The notes under the pieces: model-generated
The model's database searches: none
The model's input: the letters and a program-made list of their open reading frames with translations, nothing else
What the model was told of the DNA's origin: nothing
Position numbers and translations under genes: made by a program
Assembly: GCF_030684895.1 (NCBI RefSeq)
Contig: NZ_JAUXXP010000011.1
Location: forward strand, 26,608-90,607
Source: Pseudomonas sp.
Lineage (GTDB): Bacteria > Pseudomonadota > Gammaproteobacteria > Pseudomonadales > Pseudomonadaceae
Direction of reading: 5' to 3'
Length of the DNA stretch: 64,000 bases
Shown: positions 57,567 through 64,000 of the stretch, one piece after another
How positions within the stretch are numbered: position 1 is the stretch's first letter
Layout of the letters: each line of letters starts with the position of its first letter

Positions 57567-60500
57567 TACACGGACCTCAATGCGGCGTCTTCTAGAATGT
57601 CCAGCAGCGTGGCTTCATCACGGTCACTGTTAACAGCCACGTTCACCGCCTTGCCTTGGGCCGTTTCCAGTCTGATGACCTTCGTAGGTGCAGCCTGCTG
57701 CTGGGCAGCGGGCGCGGCCTTCTGCTGCTCATCAATGCGCTTCTGCTGTTCCTGCTTCTGCCGCTGCTGGCCCGTCTGGGTTTCAATCTCGCGCAACAGG
57801 CCAATCGCTCGGGCGGCATTGGCCACAGCATCGGCATTACCGCCCGCCTGCGCTTCGGCCATTTGCCCCTCCAGCTCACGACGCCGAGCAGCGAAACGCC
57901 GCCGCTCGATGTCATCGGTGCGGCCCTGCAGGGTATCCAGCTCATCCTGCAAACCCTCCAGCGTGGCCCGCGTGGAGCTGCCCAGCTGCTGCATGCTTTG
58001 CTGCGCAGCAGCAATGCTCGCATCAAGCGCACTTAGGTCAGCGTCATCGAGCAACCCCAGCTGCTGCCGCATATCCTGCGCACGGCGTACAAACTGCTGA
58101 GCCGATATGTCATTGCGGGCATAGCCTTCCGTCAGCCCCTGCAGCGCTGCCTTCTGAGAAAGAAACGCCTGCTGGGTTTGCAGGCTGGCAGCCTGAGATT
58201 CCAACGCCCAGCGCCCAAGGCTACTGGTCAGCGGCCGGCTTGCAGCAGCCTCGACCTCACCCAGCGCATTGACCACCTTCTGCAGTGACTCGCTGGTGGC
58301 CTCCAGGCTGCTGGTATCAATGGACATATCAACCGAGCTGATCCCGCGAAGGCGATCATAGACAGCCAGCGCCGCCTCACTCATAGCCGCCAACGGCTCG
58401 CGAGCCCGGCTGATCACGCCACTGAAGAAGTCAGCCGTAGAGGACATATCCCGCTTGGCTTCTTCGCTGCCTTTGCGGGTGGCCTCCATCGCCTCGCCGC
58501 TGGCCTTGCGCTCGGCTTCCATGCGGGCGCCGCTTTCACGACGCAGCTGCTCGCTGGTGACAATGGCCTCTTTGTCTACAGCGTTCTTAGTGGCCTGGGC
58601 TTTGCTGCCCTGCTCGACTGCCGACTTGAGTTCCTTTTGCCGGTCGCTGGTCTTCTTCAGCTCGGCGTTGTACTGGGCCGCAGTTATCTCGCCATCGTTG
58701 TACAGCTTCCTCAGCGCAGCGCGGATGCTGTTGATATCAACATCAGTTTTCGCATTGCTGATTGCAGCCTGCACCTGGGCGAGGTCGCCGAGCTTTTCCT
58801 CAAGCTCAGACACACCATCGGCTGCCCCCTTGGCGGTGCCGCCTAGTTCAGACAGCTTGGTGTTGAGCAGGCCAGCGGCCTGCGCAAACTGCTCCTGGGT
58901 AAGGCGCCCACCATCAAACGCTGTTACCAGGGCACCGCGCAGCCCTTCCAGCTGCTGGACGCTCCGAGCGGTATCGATGAGGTTGATGGCATTGCCAATA
59001 TCGGTGATAGCCGCAGTACCAGAAGCCGCAGCTGCCAGCGCCGCATCCTTGACCTTGTCCTGATTTGCGATCAGTTGATCAGCATGCGCCTGGTCCAGCA
59101 TGCGCTGCTGCTCAAGCTGGGTTTTAACCAAAGCCGTTTGCCCTTCGGCGGCGGCCTTCGAAGCATCTGCAGCACTTTGGCCGATACCACCCAGCACGTC
59201 GGCAAGGTCTTCAGCGTCTGTTTTGACGCCATCTATTGAGGTTTTAAGCGAAGCTCGAACGGTCGCTGCAGCACCCTCAACAGCTGACTTAAATTTTGCG
59301 CCTCCAATTGACTCCGGCAAAACATTCGCGAGAAGGCCAGCCACCTCCAATATGCCGAGCTTTACCGTAGCAAAGAGCGTGTCAGCGCCCGAGCTCGCCG
59401 CTGTCAGTAGATTAAAGAAGCCGCGCGTGGTGGTGGAAAACACCTCGAAGCGAGCAAGCGCACCATCAACTCCCTTGCCAAAACCATCCAGCCACTTAGT
59501 GCTGTCATCGGCCAGCTTATTGAAATCAATCTCTAGTAGCTTTACGGCAAAGTCCTGAGCCTTTTGCGCGCCCTCCGTGAATGCCTTACTGAGTGCAGTA
59601 GCCAGCTTATCCAGCCGACCATCCTTGTCCATTTCATCGATCTTGGCTGCAAGTTCGCCCAGCTTCTTCTTAGCGAAATCTAGCGCGCCCGACTCGGCAA
59701 CCCGGTTCTGAAAGTCGGCCCACACATCCTTGAGGTTGCTGACCTTGCCCGTGAGGGTGTTCATGCCATCCGCAGCAGCACCTTCGGCACTTCTACCGAT
59801 TTCCGCCACCAGGGCCTTGATGACATCGCGACCCAGCCGGCCTTCAGTGGCCAGCTTGCTCAGCTGCGCAGCGTTCTTGCCGGTGATTTTTTCCAGCATG
59901 CCCCACACGGGCACGCCGCGCTCAACCAGCTGCAGAATCTCTTCGGTCTGCAACTTCTGTTTGCCGTAAGCCTGACCAAGTGCAGAGGCAATGCCCTGCA
60001 GGCGCTCCATACCACCGCCAAGCTGCTCGTTCTTATCGACGATGGCCTGAAGGCTGCCATCCATAGGGTCTAGCCCGTAGGTCTTGAGCAGCGCAAAAGC
60101 CTCGGTAACGTCAGCCACCTCCAGAGGAGTATCCTTGGCAAACTTCTTAATCCAGGCAGTGGCTTGCTCGCCACCCGCCACACTGCCCATCAGCGAAGCC
60201 AATCGCTTATCAAGCAGCTCGAACTGATCACCTGTTTGCAGCATCGAGTAGATGCCATCGCGAACCAGGTTGAGGCCTTTCTGCACCAGGCCGAAGGCGG
60301 CATTAAGTGAGATATAGGCGGCGGCAAATGCCAGCACCTGCTTGGCGCCCCGGCTCATTGCCTCACGGGCGCCGTCAACCCGCGTAGCCTGCTCAGCAGC
60401 AGCACGACCTGCAGCAGCATGCTCGCGCTGCAATACCCTGAGCTGCTGGCTATTTGCGTCTAAAGCAACCTTGGCCCTGTCGACCTCAGCCGCCAGGCGC

Positions 60501-60919
60501 TTTTCTTCATCGGCCAAGTTGTTGGTGTCGATGCCAGCGGCCTGAGCTGCCTTTTCTTGGTCAGCCAGGCTTTTGCGCAGACTGTCGAGCCCGCGCTGCA
60601 TCCGCCGGGCTTCGCGCTCGGCATCCTTCAACGACTGCTCTAAGCCCGCAGAGCCTGGCGCTTTGTTTAGCGCATCTCGCAGTTCTTTGATTTGCAGGTC
60701 AGCCTGCACAAGGCTGCTCTCGGCCCGCTCAGCTGCCCGCTGGGTGGTCTCCAAACCACGGGCTAAGCCGCGGGCATCCTTGGCTGAGTCGAGAACCTTG
60801 CCAAGCTCCTCGGCCTCAGCACTTACAGATGCCAGCGCCTCAGCACTTTTTGCCGCCTCCGGCGAAAGCTCATCTTTGCCACGGAGCACGAACTGAATCA
60901 GGCGGTCTTTCAGGCTCAC
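57566..60919 (-). CDS. Tail tape measure protein
   Basis: An 1117-residue protein that sets tail length. The GTG at 60919 has GGAG spaced properly (MSLKDRLIQFVLRGKDELS). Residues 15-200 are a long coiled coil. A hydrophobic stretch QVLAFAAAYISLNAAFGLV follows. Then comes the conserved tape-measure N-terminal domain (FELLDKRLASLMGSVAGGEQA, QTEEILQLVERGVPVWGML, TLTGKVSNLKDVWADFQ). The rest is Ala/Gln/Glu-rich helix. At about 1.5 angstrom per residue this would give a tail of roughly 160-170 nm, if the usual rule holds. Confidence 0.93.
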   Translation of the reverse strand: MSLKDRLIQFVLRGKDELSPEAAKSAEALASVSAEAEELGKVLDSAKDARGLARGLETTQRAAERAESSLVQADLQIKELRDALNKAPGSAGLEQSLKDAEREARRMQRGLDSLRKSLADQEKAAQAAGIDTNNLADEEKRLAAEVDRAKVALDANSQQLRVLQREHAAAGRAAAEQATRVDGAREAMSRGAKQVLAFAAAYISLNAAFGLVQKGLNLVRDGIYSMLQTGDQFELLDKRLASLMGSVAGGEQATAWIKKFAKDTPLEVADVTEAFALLKTYGLDPMDGSLQAIVDKNEQLGGGMERLQGIASALGQAYGKQKLQTEEILQLVERGVPVWGMLEKITGKNAAQLSKLATEGRLGRDVIKALVAEIGRSAEGAAADGMNTLTGKVSNLKDVWADFQNRVAESGALDFAKKKLGELAAKIDEMDKDGRLDKLATALSKAFTEGAQKAQDFAVKLLEIDFNKLADDSTKWLDGFGKGVDGALARFEVFSTTTRGFFNLLTAASSGADTLFATVKLGILEVAGLLANVLPESIGGAKFKSAVEGAAATVRASLKTSIDGVKTDAEDLADVLGGIGQSAADASKAAAEGQTALVKTQLEQQRMLDQAHADQLIANQDKVKDAALAAAASGTAAITDIGNAINLIDTARSVQQLEGLRGALVTAFDGGRLTQEQFAQAAGLLNTKLSELGGTAKGAADGVSELEEKLGDLAQVQAAISNAKTDVDINSIRAALRKLYNDGEITAAQYNAELKKTSDRQKELKSAVEQGSKAQATKNAVDKEAIVTSEQLRRESGARMEAERKASGEAMEATRKGSEEAKRDMSSTADFFSGVISRAREPLAAMSEAALAVYDRLRGISSVDMSIDTSSLEATSESLQKVVNALGEVEAAASRPLTSSLGRWALESQAASLQTQQAFLSQKAALQGLTEGYARNDISAQQFVRRAQDMRQQLGLLDDADLSALDASIAAAQQSMQQLGSSTRATLEGLQDELDTLQGRTDDIERRRFAARRRELEGQMAEAQAGGNADAVANAARAIGLLREIETQTGQQRQKQEQQKRIDEQQKAAPAAQQQAAPTKVIRLETAQGKAVNVAVNSDRDEATLLDILEDAALRSV

Positions 60920-60937
60920 GATGTTTTCTCCGGGCAA

Positions 60938-60960
60938 TAAAAAACCCGCCGAAGCGGGTT
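60938..60960 (-). terminator. Intra-operon terminator hairpin, cassette 2
   Basis: On the minus strand AACCCGC, TTCG, GCGGGTT, TTTTA, about 20 bases before the GTG of the tape measure. The bases after it (ATTGCCCGGAGAAAACA) nearly match those at 57078-57098. Confidence 0.8.
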
Positions 60961-60978
60961 ATTCAAAATTACTGGTTA

Positions 60979-61662
60979 TCAAATACTGATGTTCTTAATA
61001 ACGCAGCGGGTAGTTTCTACCTGACTGTGGATGAAACCCATGTCAAAGTTCTTGAAAACGCGCGTCTTGCCGGCTTCCACTATTTCAAAGATCGTGCGTT
61101 TGTTGCTATCAATCTTGGTACCACTCGGCCCGAAGTGAACGCACTCAATCTCAATATCCTTGATAGCTACCGACCCAGTATTACGGACGGTGAAGTCGGC
61201 TGCCATCAACGACCCACCTGCACTCTTTCTCCAGTCATAACTTTCAAGCACAGCGCCCGCTTTTGCCGTTGCTAATGCTGACTGGCTAGACGCTGATGTC
61301 GTAGAGCTTGCCGTAGAGCCCGCGCCAGGATTATTAACCAGGGTGGACAGATAGCCGATAAGCCAGAGACCGGCAATGACTGCCATTACCCACGTAAAAA
61401 CAGAGGTGCCCTTCTTGGGCGCCGCACCGCAATGGGGGCAAGCTGCGGCTTTTATGCTGATCGGGGCCTTACAGCTCCGGCAAGGGACGAGCCCGCGGAC
61501 ATTCACAACTGACGGGGAAGGCGGGGCCGGGGGTGGGGTCGCAGCAGACTTCCTAAGCTTTAACTCCAACGCTTTTTCATAGAAAGCACCACAGTCGGGG
61601 CAGCGTAATGGCTCTCCGAACTGCGACTGCGGCGCTTCATAATCACAACTGGGGCATTGCAT
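60979..61662 (-). CDS. Double zinc-ribbon, single-helix membrane protein in tail operon
   Basis: A 227-residue protein not typical of tails. Two four-Cys zinc ribbons occur (Cys3, 6, 21, 24 and Cys61, 64, 75, 78), then one transmembrane helix at about 89-107 (FTWVMAVIAGLWLIGYLST), a Ser/Ala linker and a strand-rich C-terminal domain (LMAADFTVRNTGSVAIKDIEIECVHFGPSGTKI) like an extracytoplasmic immunoglobulin-like fold. GGGAGGG precedes the ATG at 61662. It lies between tail tube and tape measure. Possibly a moron acting on the lysogen's envelope; this is inference. Confidence 0.8.
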   Translation of the reverse strand: MQCPSCDYEAPQSQFGEPLRCPDCGAFYEKALELKLRKSAATPPPAPPSPSVVNVRGLVPCRSCKAPISIKAAACPHCGAAPKKGTSVFTWVMAVIAGLWLIGYLSTLVNNPGAGSTASSTTSASSQSALATAKAGAVLESYDWRKSAGGSLMAADFTVRNTGSVAIKDIEIECVHFGPSGTKIDSNKRTIFEIVEAGKTRVFKNFDMGFIHSQVETTRCVIKNISI

Positions 61663-61742
61663 AGGTATCCCTCCCTTGAGTTGAGAGGAATTTACCATCA
61701 CAACACCACCACAGAATAGGATGGCCATCCTTGGCCCGCGGC

Positions 61743-62495
61743 TTAGGCCGCTTTGTCGACGATGTTCATCTCGCAGAACTTGGAGATGTCGTTGCTCAAC
61801 ACCAGCGGATCGGCCAGCAGCTCGGCCGGGCCTTCCAGCTTCAGATATTCCTGACCGAACACCGGCAACTCCGACAGCATGCCGAATTTCACGCGGCGCA
61901 GGTGCAAGCTGTAAGGCTCACCACTCTGTGCATCGTTGAGGCCGGCAATGTAGATTTCCAGCTCCACCTGACTGCCATTGAGCATCTGCACAGCACTCGA
62001 CTTGAGTTTGGTGTAGGTGGCCTTGATCCCGGCAGAGGTGATAACCCCACTGCCCGTCACCAGAATGCCATGCGGCGTAACCAGGTAGTCAGTACCCGGC
62101 TGCAGGGCAGCATCAGCAGCAGTGACGACCGTGATAGGTGCGGTCAGGTCAGGCAGGTGCTTGAAAGGAATCAGCTCGCCTTCAATACCCTCACAGGTGC
62201 GCGGCTCAGCAGTGATCACACCTGCTGCAACCGGAACGACTGTGGAGCGCGTGACGCGCGCCAGGTTGGTCGCTGTCAGGTCATACAGGCCAATGGTGGA
62301 CGCCACATCGGTGACTTGCTCACGCACGTTGCGGTTGCCACCACCGCCCCGGAAATTGCGCAGCGTTTTACGGTCGCTGGTGAAGCTGATGTTGAAGACG
62401 TCGCAGTTACCAAGATCAAGAAAAGCATCCTGAGACTGGTAGGCGCGGGCATAGGGAATGCCCTCGCCAATAAACGAGCGGTCGATTTGAGGCAT
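61743..62495 (-). CDS. Major tail tube protein
   Basis: A 250-residue protein upstream of the tape measure, the usual place for the tube subunit. DRSFIGEGIPYARAYQSQDAFLDLGN opens it, RNFRGGGGNRNV is a Gly-rich loop, and the later strands (VELEIYIAGLNDAQSGEPYSLHLRRVKFG) suit a tube beta-sandwich. No sheath gene accompanies it, which suggests a non-contractile tail. Named by position and pattern. Confidence 0.72.
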   Translation of the reverse strand: MPQIDRSFIGEGIPYARAYQSQDAFLDLGNCDVFNISFTSDRKTLRNFRGGGGNRNVREQVTDVASTIGLYDLTATNLARVTRSTVVPVAAGVITAEPRTCEGIEGELIPFKHLPDLTAPITVVTAADAALQPGTDYLVTPHGILVTGSGVITSAGIKATYTKLKSSAVQMLNGSQVELEIYIAGLNDAQSGEPYSLHLRRVKFGMLSELPVFGQEYLKLEGPAELLADPLVLSNDISKFCEMNIVDKAA

Positions 62496-62518
62496 TTGAG
62501 CTCTCCTGGCTGGGCGGG

Positions 62519-62704
62519 TTACTTGTCAGCTTCAGCCGTTGCGGCTGGCGCTTCGGCTTTGGGCTTGGGTTTCGGGGTGAAGCCGCGATTCATGGCATGC
62601 TCAGCAACAGCTTGAGGCACATCCTGATCAGGGCCTTTTTTGTAGTGAGTCACGTTCCCGCCCGAGGCGAAGTTGAATGGCTCAGTGATAGTGATCTTGG
62701 GCAT
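62519..62704 (-). CDS. Small phage structural or assembly protein
   Basis: A 61-residue protein: PKITITEPFNFASGGNVTHYKKG, then VPQAVAEHAMNRGF and a Lys/Pro/Ala tail. GAGG precedes the ATG at 62704. Its middle resembles short phage proteins that end with a helix and a disordered tail, like the one at 63493. Function unknown. Confidence 0.6.
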   Translation of the reverse strand: MPKITITEPFNFASGGNVTHYKKGPDQDVPQAVAEHAMNRGFTPKPKPKAEAPAATAEADK

Positions 62705-62714
62705 TACGGTGTCC

Positions 62715-63152
62715 TCACTTGAGGGGTTGCACGTAGGTGATCTGCACAGGCAGCACGTGACAAGCCCATGTCCGGCCTTGGCCGGGCGGCATGGGGGTTT
62801 CAGATTGAAAGGTGGCGATCTGGACGCCCTGCATGGTAAGCCCTCCCTTGGTACCAGGCAGCGCGACCTTGATGCCCAGTCGGGCTGCACGCAGGTGCAC
62901 TGCAAAGTCGCGGCGCTTGGTAATGCAGGTGATGTTCAAGATCACACGCTCACGAACACCACCGCCGGACTGGCGCTCCACCTCCTCTGTGGTACCTGGC
63001 TGGATGACGATGAAGTCATCCGGCAAGGCGTCATCAGCGGAGTCGATGACGCGCAGCACGCTGTCCTCGAACACCCGACCGCCGAATGAATCCACGGCAG
63101 CCAGGCGCGCGATTACCTCCGCAACGATGGCGGATTGCATATCGATAGGCAT
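62715..63152 (-). CDS. Probable tail terminator protein
   Basis: A 145-residue protein (QSAIVAEVIARLAAVDSFGGRVFEDSVL, then ERVILNITCITKRRDFAVHLRAARLGIKVAL) of the size, fold pattern and position of tail terminator (gpU-like) proteins. These cap the tail tube and bind the connector. It follows the joining gene by two bases. Confidence 0.62.
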   Translation of the reverse strand: MPIDMQSAIVAEVIARLAAVDSFGGRVFEDSVLRVIDSADDALPDDFIVIQPGTTEEVERQSGGGVRERVILNITCITKRRDFAVHLRAARLGIKVALPGTKGGLTMQGVQIATFQSETPMPPGQGRTWACHVLPVQITYVQPLK

Positions 63153-63154
63153 GG

Positions 63155-63490
63155 TCAGGGCTTCACATAGAAGGTGATCAGGTGGCCGTCATCTTCGGCA
63201 ATGCCGTCGATGTGCCAGGTCTTACCGTCAGCGCCCCACTCCGCCGGATCGAGGCGAAACGCACCCTGGCGATCCAAGGGCTGAAGAAGGTGGCGACGAA
63301 CCGTAATGGTTACAGACCGGTCCACCATGCCGCTGACGATGTCCATGCGCTCGACATCCTTGTCGAGGATCACCTCAATCCCCTCGACCAGTAAGGCTCC
63401 GGAGGCATTGAGGTAATCGGCACCGCCATCGTTGAGCGATGACATGATCATTTCATCCATGTCATCCATCAGTTCGGCGAAGCCGGCCAT
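63155..63490 (-). CDS. Probable head-tail joining protein
   Basis: A 111-residue protein with an N-terminal helix (GFAELMDDMDEMIMSSL) and a strand-rich body ending GKTWHIDGIAEDDGHLITFYVKP, a pattern common in gpFII-like joining proteins. It lies between a small gene at 63493 and the tail terminator candidate. Moderately sure. Confidence 0.6.
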   Translation of the reverse strand: MAGFAELMDDMDEMIMSSLNDGGADYLNASGALLVEGIEVILDKDVERMDIVSGMVDRSVTITVRRHLLQPLDRQGAFRLDPAEWGADGKTWHIDGIAEDDGHLITFYVKP

Positions 63491-63492
63491 GG

Positions 63493-63744
63493 TTATTCGT
63501 CCTGCTGTTGCAGCAGATCATCTGCAGTTGGCGTAGCAGGCGTCGCAGGTGTAGGGGCTGGAGCCGCCGTACGCATCACGGCCTGCGCTGTAGCACTACG
63601 GATAGGCGCAATGGTCCCGGCGGCGACCAACTGTGCGGCGAGCTCGGCGGAAGGTGGGGTGTATTCAACACCTTTCACGTACACCTTCTTGCCTTCCTGA
63701 ATACAGCCGTCGATAACGATGTGAGCCTCAGGTTTCTTGGCCAT
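63493..63744 (-). CDS. Small phage protein, unknown
   Basis: An 83-residue protein: AHIVIDGCIQEGKKVYVKGVEYTPPSAELAAQL, then an Ala/Thr/Pro tail. The ATG at 63744 is preferred, since it starts right after the upstream stop (63746-63748). The family is unknown; it lies among connector genes. Confidence 0.6.
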   Translation of the reverse strand: MAKKPEAHIVIDGCIQEGKKVYVKGVEYTPPSAELAAQLVAAGTIAPIRSATAQAVMRTAAPAPTPATPATPTADDLLQQQDE

Positions 63745-63745
63745 G

Positions 63746-64000
63746 TCACACCACCTTCGCGTAGATGAACGCGTCCGGCTCAAGCAGACCTGCCAGCGGC
63801 GCAGCCTGCAGTTTCAACCAGCGAACGCTAGGCTCAGGCGTGACCCAGGATTTCGGGAAGCGGGACGCCTCCACCAGGCCGCTCTCAATGGCATCCAGAT
63901 CTTGAATGGCACCGTAAAGCATTGCGTTGCGGGTGTTGGTGGAGCCGAGGATCAAGCCACCGGCCGGAATCATCGGCTGCTCGTCACCAGCAGCGTCCAG
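63746..64000 (-). CDS. Phage structural protein, C-terminal part (runs off window)
   Basis: The frame is open to the window edge, giving 84 C-terminal residues (including MIPAGGLILGSTNTRNAMLYGAIQDLDAIESGLVEASRFP). It is Ala/Leu-rich with no recognised motif. A start at 63973 is possible, but the frame continues to base 64000, so the gene is probably longer. By position it should be a head or connector protein. Confidence 0.5.
   Translation of the reverse strand: MDAAGDEQPMIPAGGLILGSTNTRNAMLYGAIQDLDAIESGLVEASRFPKSWVTPEPSVRWLKLQAAPLAGLLEPDAFIYAKVV

Overview
The window reads as a chromosomal segment of a Pseudomonas species with a prophage at its right end. The evidence for the genus is gene order as much as single proteins. 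An OprD-type porin, a thioesterase, proS, a lytic transglycosylase, acyP, a thioredoxin, a YihY protein, an ArsC-like protein, wrbA, hda, a PerM-type permease, purM-purN, mazG, relA, rlmD, cysM and gacS come in nearly the order I recall from the P. aeruginosa chromosome. Further right, dinB, mprF with its hydrolase partner, cytochrome b561 and rimO continue that pattern. The DNA is GC-rich and carries Pseudomonas-type REP palindromes.

Layout. Positions 1-10.9 kb hold the porin 3' end, translation and envelope genes, a PilZ protein and an arsC/wrbA/DUF2069 cluster. Positions 10.9-16.6 kb hold hda-perM, a DUF2066 protein and a purM-purN-DUF3108 unit. Positions 16.7-26.8 kb hold a DUF2058 protein, mazG, relA (stringent response), rlmD-cysM, gacS (global regulator of secondary metabolism) and two small envelope or unknown genes, with REP elements between the first few. 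Positions 26.9-31.4 kb are a leftward aapJQMP amino-acid ABC transporter operon with a good sigma-54 promoter candidate far upstream. Positions 31.5-39.7 kb carry an esterase, an acyl-CoA synthetase, a cNMP-GGDEF diguanylate cyclase, a dipeptidase, rhlB and dinB. At 39.8-40.4 kb lie three identical initiator tRNA genes, each with its own promoter and terminator. mprF, its presumed aminoacyl-phosphatidylglycerol hydrolase partner and cytochrome b561 follow.

At 45.32-45.38 kb rimO starts normally but is cut after about 20 codons, and everything to the right is phage. The prophage runs past the window end. Its left edge has a divergent Mnt-like/Arc-like regulator pair separated by two palindromic operators, in the arrangement of the phage P22 immI region. 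Next come an orphan adenine methylase and a lysis cassette (GH19 endolysin, DUF6527 protein, Rz with a nested Rz1). Last come leftward tail genes: tip and hub proteins, a tape measure, a tail tube and head-tail connectors. No sheath or contractile baseplate genes are visible, which suggests a siphovirus. Integrase, terminase, portal and capsid genes must lie outside the window.

The features most worth a second look are the operator-flanked Mnt/Arc switch, the rimO junction, the three near-leaderless initiator-tRNA units, the repeat-built 1190-residue tail protein, the two matching terminator-plus-ribosome-site cassettes inside the tail operon, and a zinc-ribbon membrane protein where tail chaperones would be expected.
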